Assembly: GCA_022510425.1 (NCBI GenBank)
Contig: JAFLTO010000010.1
Coordinates: 1 to 64,000 of the forward strand
Direction of reading: 5' to 3'
DNA length: 64,000 nucleotides
Origin: Muribaculaceae bacterium
GTDB lineage: Bacteria > Bacteroidota > Bacteroidia > Bacteroidales > Muribaculaceae
Both the position numbers and the translations under genes were made by a program. This document shows positions 49,657-59,465 of this stretch, piece after piece (position 1 is the first letter of the stretch; each line of letters starts with the position of its first letter). The notes below the pieces were generated by a model. The model saw nothing but the letters and a program-made list of their open reading frames with translations, did no database searches and was not told the origin of the DNA.

Positions 49657-49713
49657 AATATATGCGTCTTAAAATAACAAGTAAAGTTAATAAACTTCTT
49701 GCATTGACAAAAA

Positions 49714-50322
49714 TTAAGATGAGATTTGATCAATAAATCTAATGACTTTAGCCGGGTTACCCGCAGCTATACAATTATCGGGGAGGTCTTTCACAACCAC
49801 GCTTCCCGCTCCTATTATAACATTATTACCGATTTTAACATCACCGATAATATTGACATTGGCTCCCAATACAACATTATTACCTATTGTGGCTCTTCTT
49901 TCATCTATTTGTCCAATGGTGGTGAGATGAATAAAACTGAAATTGTCCCCTATCTCCTTAGCATTGATAATGGTGGAATAAGGATGAGAAAAAACCACTC
50001 CTTTCCCTATCTTACAATTTGGTGAGATTGTAAAGTAGCGGTCACCCGGACGCCACCATCCAATCAAGGCTGAAATTATGGGACCCACTCGATAATAAAA
50101 GAGAGTCCTGTAATATCGGTCGTTATGAAGAAGATAAACAAGTGCGGAAAAATCGTTCAGATTTATTTTAATTTTCTTTTTTAATTGTTCTACATCGGAC
50201 ATTATCAATAAATGATACTTTTTTCGTAAAGCCACAATAAGATGTGGAATATACAATAAAATAAATAAATAAGCCTTTAATAACTTCAAGAAATCCCTGA
50301 GGCTCTTTTTATTGATTCCCAT
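49714..50322 (-). CDS. Serine O-acetyltransferase-like (CysE/LbetaH) protein
   Basis: NCKIGKGVVFSHPYSTIINAKEIGDNFSFIHLTTIGQ, IIGAGSVVVKDLPDNCIAAGNPAKVI. Confidence 0.88.
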   Translation of the reverse strand: MGINKKSLRDFLKLLKAYLFILLYIPHLIVALRKKYHLLIMSDVEQLKKKIKINLNDFSALVYLLHNDRYYRTLFYYRVGPIISALIGWWRPGDRYFTISPNCKIGKGVVFSHPYSTIINAKEIGDNFSFIHLTTIGQIDERRATIGNNVVLGANVNIIGDVKIGNNVIIGAGSVVVKDLPDNCIAAGNPAKVIRFIDQISS

Positions 50323-50388
50323 AATTCAAAAGACTGTTTAAGAACTCAAAATTAACTAAATTTGAGCAAATGACATTATAATCTCATT

Positions 50389-50420
50389 TTTGCTAATAAA
50401 CCGATATTTTGGTAAATTTG
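50389..50420 (+). promoter_or_regulatory. Promoter of the plus-strand GT4 gene inside the minus-strand EPS block
   Basis: TTTG (50389-50392) - 20 bp - TAAATTTG (50413-50420). Confidence 0.65.
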
Positions 50421-50449
50421 TCTTTACCAATCAAAAATATGGGAAACAT

Positions 50450-51502
50450 ATGAAGATATCCTATATAACTCGACTAAAAAACAAGGAGCAGGTGACTGGA
50501 GCTCATTTCTACGATAATCAACTGATAAAAATTGTAGGAGAAGGCACTTCCCATGAAGTCAAGGATCTTTCTTTCAACATAGGGAAGTGGGACAAAAATC
50601 TCGCCATAGCCCCTTTTCTCTACATTGGGCAAGCAGCAAAAGAAAAAGACACTGACATATTTGTGTTTAACAGTATCTCTTTCATGCGCTTTATGTTCCT
50701 TCCTTTCTTCATAAAATATTTTAAAAAGAAAAAGACTATAGTGATCCATCATCATTTCATGCACCGACAGCTCAAAGGTCTGAGAAGAAAGATTTATAAA
50801 ACTTTTGAATGGAATTTCTTGAAACAGATGGATAAAATTGTGGTTGCAAGTCCTTATGTTTACGACGACCTTAAAAATATTTTTCCAAAAGAGAAATTAA
50901 TGTTATTTCAGATTCCCTTTGAAAACAGTCCTTTATATAAGCCTGACCCTATCAAAGGTAATCTTACTTATATGGGCACTATAGAATACAGAAAGGGACT
51001 TACTTTTCTTATTCAAGCATTGATTTTATTGAAAAAAAGAGGTAAAGAATATCCCCTCACAATAATTGGTAAAGTGTTTGAACCAGCTTATTATGAAAGG
51101 ATAAAACAAGAGATTGAGAAGAATAATTTGAATGTAAAATTCACCGGTTTCTTATCGAAAGAAGAAAAGGAAAAGATTTTATCCCAGACCGACGTTTTTG
51201 TTTTCCCCTCACTTTTGGAGGGTTATGGAATGGTGCTGGTTGAAGCACAGACATATGGACTTCCCATTGTGTCTTTTGACAATTCCGCTATGCCATATAA
51301 TGTAAAAAATAATATAAATGGATTTACGGTACCTACCGGAAATGTAGAATTGTTTGCAGACGCTATTGAAAAGACCATTGAAGATCGTGAGCTTAGGAAC
51401 AGGTTGTCAATCGGAGCCTTAGAAAATCTGAAATCTCAAAATACTTTTCCTCAATTTGAAAAAGAAATTATAGAGGAATTCAATGATTTAAAATTTGGAT
51501 AA
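50450..51502 (+). CDS. Glycosyltransferase family 4
   Basis: LTYMGTIEYRKGLTFLIQAL, FPSLLEGYGMVLVEAQTYGLPIVSFD. ATG at 50450 (MKISYITRL) lies downstream of the promoter. Confidence 0.92.
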   Translation: MKISYITRLKNKEQVTGAHFYDNQLIKIVGEGTSHEVKDLSFNIGKWDKNLAIAPFLYIGQAAKEKDTDIFVFNSISFMRFMFLPFFIKYFKKKKTIVIHHHFMHRQLKGLRRKIYKTFEWNFLKQMDKIVVASPYVYDDLKNIFPKEKLMLFQIPFENSPLYKPDPIKGNLTYMGTIEYRKGLTFLIQALILLKKRGKEYPLTIIGKVFEPAYYERIKQEIEKNNLNVKFTGFLSKEEKEKILSQTDVFVFPSLLEGYGMVLVEAQTYGLPIVSFDNSAMPYNVKNNINGFTVPTGNVELFADAIEKTIEDRELRNRLSIGALENLKSQNTFPQFEKEIIEEFNDLKFG

Positions 51503-51518
51503 AAAAGTTTTTAACCCG

Positions 51519-52976
51519 TCAGGCCCGGGACATATTGGGTTTCTTAAAAAATTTTGAAAATTTATTGGTTATCTGCTGTAGGAAGGGATTTTTAAATACA
51601 AAGTATTGTACAATAATGGTATAGATACCTGTAATTACTCCACTTACAATTAAATCACACCAATAATTTATATTTAAATTAAAGTATAAAATTGTTAGCA
51701 ACAGTGCTAATGGGATATAAGCCACTAAGGATTGCAACAATTTGGAAGCTGGGAATTTTCCTTTGATGATTTTATTAAGAGCTATTTGAGATAAAATTAA
51801 TATTGTAGCCTCAGACGCTACCCAAGCTATGGCTGATCCCACGCTCATTAGTTTTGGTACCAATATAATGTTTAAAGCTACACTCACCGAGGCTCCTATG
51901 GAGGCATTGATCATTATGGTCTTATCTTCCTTTAGAGGCATTAAACCTTGGATCACAGTGATCTGAGAGAGGCCTATAATCAACATCATCGGCATGACTA
52001 TTCTCATGGGAGTTATGGCTCCTTCATATCCGGGTCCGGAAATTAATAAAATTATATCCGGAGCATAGACTATGGTGAAAATGATTACAGGAATTGAAAA
52101 TGCAAACAATAAATTTGTTGATTTTTGTAGAAGTCCCTTAAATTCATCATGTTTATTCTGAGCCAAAAGTGAGCTCATACGGGGGACTATAACACTGGTG
52201 ACGCCTGTGAAGAATGCAAGAAGAATAGAATATAATTTAATAGCAGTAGTGTAATAACCTACTTGGGTGTCGTTGGTTGAAAATCCCAAATACACTACAG
52301 TGAAGGATGTGCATAATGAAGTGACTACAAAATAGATGCCGATAATGAAGAAAGGTTTTATTAGAACCTTCAGATTGATGCCCTTGAAACTGAATTTGAC
52401 AAACTTACGTGAATGAACAGTATTTATAATTGCATTGACAGCCACCATCAAGACAGTGAGAAGATAATAGGTGGTGTAGTCATTTGCAGATTGTATGAAA
52501 ATGAATATAGATATCACATACAGACACTTTACAAAAATAGTTCTATATGTGATATATTTAAAGTCTTCCAATCCTTTATAAAACCATTCGATAAGCATAA
52601 AATTTCCGACGAGCCTTATGGCACCATACCACATCATCTGCTGGTTTTCTCTTAATGTGGGTATGGTGTAGGTGCAACAGACAAGTACCCCAAGCACCAC
52701 AAAAGTAGAAATGGCATTTAATGTGAATAGTGAGCTGAAAGAGTTGGTCAAGGAGATTCCCCTGGCTCGGTCTGCAGCCATTTGACGATTGCCCATCAGA
52801 TTTATTCCCATCATAGAGACAAGAATAAAATAGTTGATGATATTGTCGATAAAATTACAAAGACCAATATTGGTTACACCTAATACACGGGAAACATAGG
52901 GATAGACCAACAACGGGAAAACATAATTCGACGTCGTCAGGATTGAAATAAAAAATACATTCTTTTTAAGACCCAT
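51519..52976 (-). CDS. Oligosaccharide flippase (Wzx, MOP superfamily)
   Basis: MGLKKNVFFISILTTSNYVFPLLVYPYVSRVLGVTNIGLCNF. Start at 52976 (MGLKK) preferred. Confidence 0.93.
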   Translation of the reverse strand: MGLKKNVFFISILTTSNYVFPLLVYPYVSRVLGVTNIGLCNFIDNIINYFILVSMMGINLMGNRQMAADRARGISLTNSFSSLFTLNAISTFVVLGVLVCCTYTIPTLRENQQMMWYGAIRLVGNFMLIEWFYKGLEDFKYITYRTIFVKCLYVISIFIFIQSANDYTTYYLLTVLMVAVNAIINTVHSRKFVKFSFKGINLKVLIKPFFIIGIYFVVTSLCTSFTVVYLGFSTNDTQVGYYTTAIKLYSILLAFFTGVTSVIVPRMSSLLAQNKHDEFKGLLQKSTNLLFAFSIPVIIFTIVYAPDIILLISGPGYEGAITPMRIVMPMMLIIGLSQITVIQGLMPLKEDKTIMINASIGASVSVALNIILVPKLMSVGSAIAWVASEATILILSQIALNKIIKGKFPASKLLQSLVAYIPLALLLTILYFNLNINYWCDLIVSGVITGIYTIIVQYFVFKNPFLQQITNKFSKFFKKPNMSRA

Positions 52977-52980
52977 TCTA

Positions 52981-53688
52981 TTATGGTGTGGTGTAATCAA
53001 TTACATCATCATTTATATCACGATAGTAGCCGGTATGCTTCACTTTAATACCTGCCCCCGAATATATTAACGAATAAGGCTCACATTCTATTTTCTTGTT
53101 CACTAAAGTATTTGCAGCTACAGTGCATCTGCTTGGTATTTCAGTATTTTTATAAAACTTACTAAAAGATCCTACCCATACTTCGTCTCCAAACTTGATT
53201 TTTCCAAATCCTTTAGCATGTTTTGTGCCGTCTTCAGATTTAAGCGAATGAAAATCAGTGTCGCATAAAAATGACTCCCATCCAAATCTTGCTGTATGCC
53301 CTATGGTTATTTCATGATAACAAACCAACTTCATTCCATATGAATTCTTGAAATCATCTCCTAATGTAAGTTTGCCATATTTTCCTATTGAAAGACCGGC
53401 ATTTGCTCCTATCCCAGCCTTTCCTTGAAAAATTATAGTGCCTTTATTCTCTAAAACTATCCCCTTCCCTTTATAAATTGAAATAATAGGAAATCCAAGG
53501 CGTATCATTCCGGTTTTTATGGGGCCTTCTATTATATATTTCCCCTTACCTATCACTTTTGCATGATATAAAATAATGGGAAGCTTTAGAGCCTGTTTGA
53601 AGGGTAGATGTTTTAAATTAAAATATATGGAATAGGGCAAAGAATAAAGGATTTTTCCAATGCCTTTTAATTTTGTAAAAGAACTCAT
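52981..53688 (-). CDS. Hexapeptide-repeat acyltransferase
   Basis: LbetaH repeats: GTIIFQGKAGIGANAGLSIGKYGKLTLGDDF, FGDEVWVGSFSKFYKNTEIPSRCTVAANTLV. Confidence 0.85.
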   Translation of the reverse strand: MSSFTKLKGIGKILYSLPYSIYFNLKHLPFKQALKLPIILYHAKVIGKGKYIIEGPIKTGMIRLGFPIISIYKGKGIVLENKGTIIFQGKAGIGANAGLSIGKYGKLTLGDDFKNSYGMKLVCYHEITIGHTARFGWESFLCDTDFHSLKSEDGTKHAKGFGKIKFGDEVWVGSFSKFYKNTEIPSRCTVAANTLVNKKIECEPYSLIYSGAGIKVKHTGYYRDINDDVIDYTTP

Positions 53689-53778
53689 CGGATTTTTTTA
53701 TTAATAGTTCTATTTTTATAACAAAAAAAAACGGAATTAATTATATTTGCGATATCAATTAACCAACCTCATCCTTTC

Positions 53779-54657
53779 ATGATACTAAGATTTAAACTTA
53801 TATTCCTAGGAGTTCTTTTTTTTAATATGTTTTTACTGTCAAGTTGTGACACTGATGAGCCTATTCCTAATCTTGATGTAGATGATTATCTCAACAATTC
53901 TTCGGGGTTTGATGACTCCGACGATGAAAATTCGGGGTTATGTTCTATTTTATTAAGTGACTGTGAGAGCTATGACAGTGTTAACGATAGAATTTGGTAT
54001 TATAATGTGATTTTACCACCCGGTTATTCGGAAGAAAATGAATATCCTGTGCTTTATCTGCTTCATGGACGTTGGCTTGGCCACGGCTTTTGGGTAGATA
54101 AATTAGAAATATGTGAAACAATCGATCCCTATTATAAAAACAATCTATTTGATGTGATAGTAGTGATGCCGGAAGGTTGGGATACCTATTACCTTGATGA
54201 TTATCATAGCGGTATTAAATATGAATCCTATTTTTGGAATGATTTTGTACCCCTCATAGAAAATAATTATCCAATAAAGAAGGATTACAATTCAAGATAT
54301 ATCGGGGGTATTTCAATGGGTGGATATGGGGCTGCTTATTATACCTTTAAATATGGGATGTTTTCATTCTGTTATAGTGCCAGCAGTCCTTTCGATGGAA
54401 ATGGCAATCCTTTAAGCCCTCCTGTCTATGATTTTATAGATCTTGAGACTGACGAGTTCCCAAATTTTATTATAGATATCGGTATGGAGGATTTTTTAAG
54501 AGAAGTCAATATAGATGCTAATTTGATTCTTGCTTCTTTTGGTATTCCTCATGAATTTATAATCCGTAAGGGAGGTCATGATGCAGTTTTTTGGAAAGGA
54601 TCTCTTCAAATCTTATTCGATCGTTTGTCATCTTTTATTGCTCAAAATAAAGATTAG
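53779..54657 (+). CDS. Secreted lipoprotein esterase (FrmB/feruloyl-esterase-like alpha/beta hydrolase)
   Basis: Lipobox LLSSCDTDE, YPVLYLLHGRWLGHGFW, nucleophile elbow GGISMGGYGAAY. Confidence 0.88.
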   Translation: MILRFKLIFLGVLFFNMFLLSSCDTDEPIPNLDVDDYLNNSSGFDDSDDENSGLCSILLSDCESYDSVNDRIWYYNVILPPGYSEENEYPVLYLLHGRWLGHGFWVDKLEICETIDPYYKNNLFDVIVVMPEGWDTYYLDDYHSGIKYESYFWNDFVPLIENNYPIKKDYNSRYIGGISMGGYGAAYYTFKYGMFSFCYSASSPFDGNGNPLSPPVYDFIDLETDEFPNFIIDIGMEDFLREVNIDANLILASFGIPHEFIIRKGGHDAVFWKGSLQILFDRLSSFIAQNKD

Positions 54658-54679
54658 GAGCAGGTATTTAGAAATATAA

Positions 54680-54721
54680 AGACACCGAACTGAAATTAGC
54701 TCGGTGTCTAAGTAATCTTTT
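54680..54721. terminator. Terminator between convergent esterase and fba genes
   Basis: AGACACCGA (54680-54688) / TCGGTGTCT (54701-54709), then AAGTAATCTTTTT. Confidence 0.75.
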
Positions 54722-54775
54722 TCGCTTATTCCGGGCCGGATAACCGGCTATTAAATTTTTCCTATATTTACTTTA

Positions 54776-55780
54776 TTAGTCAGCTGCCTTGCCGTCGCTT
54801 CCAAGCACGTTGATGATCTTATGCTTGTAGAGTTTTTCCATCTCGTCGCGAGCCGGGCCCAGATATTTCCTTGGATCGAATTCAGCAGGATTGTCGTTGA
54901 ATGCCTTACGGATAGCGGCTGTCATAGCAAGACGGCTGTCGGAATCGATGTTGATCTTTGATACATCCATTTTTGCTGCCTTGCGGAGCTCTTCTTCGGG
55001 AATGCCGATTGCATCAGGCAATTTACCACCGTTTTCTGCAATAATCTTTACATATTCCTGGGGCACTGATGAAGAACCGTGGAGAACGATCGGGAAACCG
55101 GGAAGTTTCTCTTCAACTTTTTCAAGCACGTCGAATGCCAATGGAGGAGGAACCAATAGACCTGTCTTCGGATCACGGGTGCATTGTTCTGGTGTGAACT
55201 TATAAGCACCGTGAGAAGTACCGATGGAAATAGCAAGACTGTCTACTCCTGTTCTTGTTACAAAATCTACCACTTCTTCAGGATCAGTGTAAGTGTGATG
55301 GTCGGAGCTTACTTCATCTTCCACACCGGCGAGAACACCGAGTTCACCTTCCACTGTGACATCATATTTGTGGGCATAGTCCACTACCTTCTTAGTAAGA
55401 GCTACATTCTCTTCATAAGGGAGATGGCTGCCATCAATCATAACTGATGAGAAACCATTGTCGATGCAATCTTTGCAGAGTTCGAAACTGTCACCATGGT
55501 CAAGGTGAAGAACTATCTGCGGATGTTCCCAACCTAAAGATTTAGCATATTCCACAGCTCCTTGAGCCATATAGCGTAGAAGAATAGGGTTAGCATAATT
55601 GCGGGCACCTTTTGATACTTGGAGTATCACAGGGCTCTTTGTGTCAGCCGCAGCTTTGATTATAGCCTGGAGCTGCTCCATGTTGTTGAAGTTGAATGCC
55701 GGGATTGCATAACCTCCGTGCACTGCCTTGGCAAACATTTCCTTGGTGTTGACAAGACCTAATTTCTTATAATCTACCAT
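54776..55780 (-). CDS. fba: Class II fructose-bisphosphate aldolase
   Basis: VHGGYAIPAFNFNNMEQLQAI, HLDHGDSFELCKDCIDNGFSSVMIDGSHLPYEENV, VLHGSSSVP. Confidence 0.96.
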   Translation of the reverse strand: MVDYKKLGLVNTKEMFAKAVHGGYAIPAFNFNNMEQLQAIIKAAADTKSPVILQVSKGARNYANPILLRYMAQGAVEYAKSLGWEHPQIVLHLDHGDSFELCKDCIDNGFSSVMIDGSHLPYEENVALTKKVVDYAHKYDVTVEGELGVLAGVEDEVSSDHHTYTDPEEVVDFVTRTGVDSLAISIGTSHGAYKFTPEQCTRDPKTGLLVPPPLAFDVLEKVEEKLPGFPIVLHGSSSVPQEYVKIIAENGGKLPDAIGIPEEELRKAAKMDVSKINIDSDSRLAMTAAIRKAFNDNPAEFDPRKYLGPARDEMEKLYKHKIINVLGSDGKAAD

Positions 55781-55921
55781 CTTGTTGTGTTTTGTGCGAC
55801 TCTGCGCGGTTCATTTATGCAAATATAAAAAAATTGCTTTTTATATGCAATTTTTACTTGATTTTTGAATCCACCATCTTCAGCCCCTAAAACATTATCC
55901 CTTATTCCTTATCCTTTATCT

Positions 55922-56830
55922 TTATCTCTTGAAATAGCTTTTGCGTAATTTATAGTAATCTTTTTTCTTTTGATTCCCTATTAATTTTATTCTTGATGTC
56001 AGGAAAAGATTATATATACCATTACAAATCAAATTCCCTGTCTTCGAAAAGTTGCGTCTATAATAAATTTTTCTGCTCTCTTCGAGAAGTCGGGTTTTAA
56101 ATTCAGACTGGTAGGCTTCCGAACCACTAAATGATTTGCTTTCTAAATGGAGGATTCGTGCAGAAGGCACACTGTAGATTTTAAAGCCGGATTTTCTAAT
56201 TCTTGCACATAAGTCAGTCTCTTCAAAATACATGAAAAATTCAGGGCTGAAAGAACCGGTTGTTTCCAAAATTGATTTCTTCACCATTAAGTCTGCCCCG
56301 GTGATATACCCGACTGACACCGGCTTCGACGTAACATTATAGAAATGTTTTGTTTTGCCATATAGTATTTCTTGAGGCTTATTATTGAATAATTCGTTGA
56401 TTTCCCATAAAATACCCGGCAAAAACATCTTATAGGAAAGGGTGGGTTGCTCGTTCTCGTCATATAAATTACCACCACAAGCTCCCACATTTTTATGATT
56501 GTCTAAAAAATCAGATAGGATTTTGATGGCATTATTAAGTAAGAGGGTGTCAGGATTGAGAAAAAATATATTTCTGCCTTTTGCAATCTTTAAGCCTTCA
56601 TTATTTGCTCTGCCAAATCCAATATTTTTATTTAATGCGATAAACTTAAATGAAGGAAATAAATTGTCAGGAATAGATTTCTTGATTTTTTCTTCGAAAT
56701 CCGGTTCCGAGTCATTGTCTACCACAATGACTTCGTATGTTATTTCCCGGGTTTTTTCAATTATGGATGTAACACAATCGCAAATGAGATTGGCCGTCTT
56801 ATAATTTACTATGATGACACTTACATCCAT
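55922..56830 (-). CDS. Glycosyltransferase family 2 (rhamnosyltransferase-like)
   Basis: VSVIIVNYKTANLICDCVTSIIEKT, GFGRANNEGLKIAKGRNIFFLNPDTLL. Confidence 0.93.
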   Translation of the reverse strand: MDVSVIIVNYKTANLICDCVTSIIEKTREITYEVIVVDNDSEPDFEEKIKKSIPDNLFPSFKFIALNKNIGFGRANNEGLKIAKGRNIFFLNPDTLLLNNAIKILSDFLDNHKNVGACGGNLYDENEQPTLSYKMFLPGILWEINELFNNKPQEILYGKTKHFYNVTSKPVSVGYITGADLMVKKSILETTGSFSPEFFMYFEETDLCARIRKSGFKIYSVPSARILHLESKSFSGSEAYQSEFKTRLLEESRKIYYRRNFSKTGNLICNGIYNLFLTSRIKLIGNQKKKDYYKLRKSYFKR

Positions 56831-56877
56831 TTTTCAGTTATGAGTGAAAATTGAAGAACAGCCCTGTGTTTTCGGAT

Positions 56878-57930
56878 TTATACGCCGTAGTAAGAACGGA
56901 ACCAAGCCACTGTTTGATGAATACCATCTTTCAGGCTCGTGGATGGAGTGAATCCCGTCACTTCAGACAAAGCAGTTGAATCGGCATATGTGCGATATAC
57001 GTCTCCTGGCTGCATGGGTTGCATGTCTTTTTCAGCCTCCCAGCCGATTTCTTCTTCAATTGTGGAAATGTAATCTATAAGCCGGATCGGATTTTGACTA
57101 CCTATATTATAAATTCTATAGGGAGCAGAGGAACATGAGGGATCCATATTGTGGGAATCCCAGTTGCTGTCGGCTTGAGGAATTATATGAATTATTTTGG
57201 TGATACCTGTCACAATGTCTTCTATATATGTGAAATCACGCCACATATCCCCATGGTTAAACACTTTTATCGGGCGTTTATTCATAATGGCATCTATAAA
57301 GAGATGCGGCGACATATCAGGCCGTCCCCAGGGGCCGTAAACTGTGAAGAATCTTAATCCGGTCACCGGTAAGCCGAACACGCATGAATAAGAATGGGCC
57401 ATCATTTCATTGCTTTTTTTAGTGGCCGCATAAAGGCTCACGGGATGTGCCGTGCCGTCTTTTTCCGAGAAGGGGTTCTTTCCGTTCAATCCATAGACAC
57501 TTGATGAGGAAGCAAAGACAAGATGTTTTACGCCTGTATTCCTACATCCTTCCAGAATATTGAGAAAACCGTTGATATTATTTTCTATATAAGCTTGAGG
57601 ATTGGTGATGGAATATCTCACTCCGGGCTGTGCCGCCAGATGCACCACGCAGTCAAATTTCTCTTCCTCAAATATTTTCGATAAAGATTTTTTTTCTTTT
57701 ATATCAGTGCGTATGAAAGTAAGATTGGACCAGATATCACTCACTACCGGTATATTCCACTCCCTACTTTCATTTCCTATACCGAGCACTTTCAACCTTC
57801 CATATTTAAGGTTAGGGTCATAGTAGTCGTTGATATTGTCAATACCCACGACATCATTATCTTCTTTCACAAGTCGCCCTACAACAGCGGAGCCTATAAA
57901 ACCGGCTGCCCCGGTCACTAATATCTTCAT
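56878..57930 (-). CDS. NAD-dependent epimerase (UDP-glucuronate 4-epimerase-like)
   Basis: MKILVTGAAGFIGSAVVGRLVKEDNDVVGIDNINDYYDPNLKYGRL, YAATKKSNE, TVYGPWGRPDM. Confidence 0.93.
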   Translation of the reverse strand: MKILVTGAAGFIGSAVVGRLVKEDNDVVGIDNINDYYDPNLKYGRLKVLGIGNESREWNIPVVSDIWSNLTFIRTDIKEKKSLSKIFEEEKFDCVVHLAAQPGVRYSITNPQAYIENNINGFLNILEGCRNTGVKHLVFASSSSVYGLNGKNPFSEKDGTAHPVSLYAATKKSNEMMAHSYSCVFGLPVTGLRFFTVYGPWGRPDMSPHLFIDAIMNKRPIKVFNHGDMWRDFTYIEDIVTGITKIIHIIPQADSNWDSHNMDPSCSSAPYRIYNIGSQNPIRLIDYISTIEEEIGWEAEKDMQPMQPGDVYRTYADSTALSEVTGFTPSTSLKDGIHQTVAWFRSYYGV

Positions 57931-58053
57931 GTCATAGTTACAACTCGCAGAATCGTATCATCTACAATTTTGCGGTTATATTTAATTCAATACAAAAAAA
58001 TGTGAGTCAATTCCCGCAAAGGAATCACCTCATTCTGTGCAAAGTTATATATT

Positions 58054-59424
58054 TTATTGTTGTTGTGCAACGATTTTCTTTTTTTGGGGATTGAAGAGGA
58101 TGGTGACGATACCTCCAATCACCATCACTATAATTGAAACTATCAATACTAATGAGGAACCACCTGCGTGGAGTAACACCGGAATAAAGAAGACACCCAA
58201 CACTGCTCCCACTTTACCGAGAGAGGCTGCAATACCGCTTCCCAGTCCTCTATCGGCAACCGGATAAACTTTCGGTGGCAAGACAAAAGTGATAAGGTGC
58301 GGACCCATATTAAGAAACAACTCAAAAGCCATAAAGGCTATAATGGAGATCCATTTTGCCCAGTGATGATCATAAGCCAACAGAAGTATCAATAAAAACA
58401 GTCCACTCAAAAAGAATCCTATCCACTGAATCTTGGCAGCATCCATCTTTTTGATTAGAAATAGACCCAAAATAAATCCCGGAAGTATTATGCAGGATAT
58501 CCAAAGGGTAATTTCCACAGAGGATGTCACTTTCATTAATGGATCCTCTCCCGCTGAAGTATGTTCAAGTCCCAATGCCAATACCAGAATCGGAAGAAAC
58601 ACTCCGATTCCATAAACTCCTAATCCTTCACAAGCCCAAGGAATACCTGTGAAGATTATGTTTTCCCAATTGCGTTTGAGGAAACCGGGTTTTGTGCCTC
58701 CTCCCTGGTGATGCTGAATCTCATCAGGAGTCAGGTCTTCGGTGGTGACGTTGACATTATTGCCCAAAAAATGATGAGCGTCAATCTCTGCCAGTGCAAC
58801 CTTGCCTCTTTCCAATAGCCATTTAGGACTTTCCCAGAAATAGATTCTTGACACCACCATCACTCCTGAAATGATAATCATGATCCACATCATTCTTGGC
58901 CAAAGATCGGCCGAGGTCCAATCCCTTACCATCAAAAAGCAGATGCCGGCTACAAGAATATTGCCGAATGCACTTGCAGCTTTAGCCAATCCAACCATGA
59001 AAAACACCCATTTCGTAGGCATTAATTCAGAAATGTAATTAGAATCGAGACTGTATTCTCCCCCTATTCCGAATCCCATAAAGAAAAGACAGATAATAAG
59101 GACGGGTAAGGATGGCCAAATCAAAGTGACTACAGCTGACGCACACACAATAGCCGGACAAAGACGGAAGAAAAACAAATAGCCATAACGGTCGGACAAT
59201 TTTCCTAAAATGGTGGATCCAACCATTATGCCAATAAGATCCATCGCTCCCACCAATCCTTGCATGAATGATGAGAGTTCCGGATGCGCCACCAATTGGT
59301 ACAAGGGAATGATTACCGAAACGAGAGTAGCAAGCCCGGTACCGATGAGCTGACCCAGCGACGCAACTCCGGTTATGAAGTAATGTCGCCAGGTCAACGG
59401 CGCATCATCTATTGTGTAATTCAT
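58054..59424 (-). CDS. MFS transporter
   Basis: 12-TM pattern, GSTILGKLSDRYGY, GIGGEYSLDSNYISELMPTKW. Confidence 0.9.
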   Translation of the reverse strand: MNYTIDDAPLTWRHYFITGVASLGQLIGTGLATLVSVIIPLYQLVAHPELSSFMQGLVGAMDLIGIMVGSTILGKLSDRYGYLFFFRLCPAIVCASAVVTLIWPSLPVLIICLFFMGFGIGGEYSLDSNYISELMPTKWVFFMVGLAKAASAFGNILVAGICFLMVRDWTSADLWPRMMWIMIIISGVMVVSRIYFWESPKWLLERGKVALAEIDAHHFLGNNVNVTTEDLTPDEIQHHQGGGTKPGFLKRNWENIIFTGIPWACEGLGVYGIGVFLPILVLALGLEHTSAGEDPLMKVTSSVEITLWISCIILPGFILGLFLIKKMDAAKIQWIGFFLSGLFLLILLLAYDHHWAKWISIIAFMAFELFLNMGPHLITFVLPPKVYPVADRGLGSGIAASLGKVGAVLGVFFIPVLLHAGGSSLVLIVSIIVMVIGGIVTILFNPQKKKIVAQQQ

Positions 59425-59465
59425 GGATAAATTTCGTTTGGCTTTAATTAAAGCCCGGGCTGTTC

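Noticed and set aside
54735-54748. GCCGG-ATAA-CCGGC hairpin as a fba terminator
   Set aside because: No U-tract follows on the minus strand; the neighbouring 9-bp hairpin is a better candidate.
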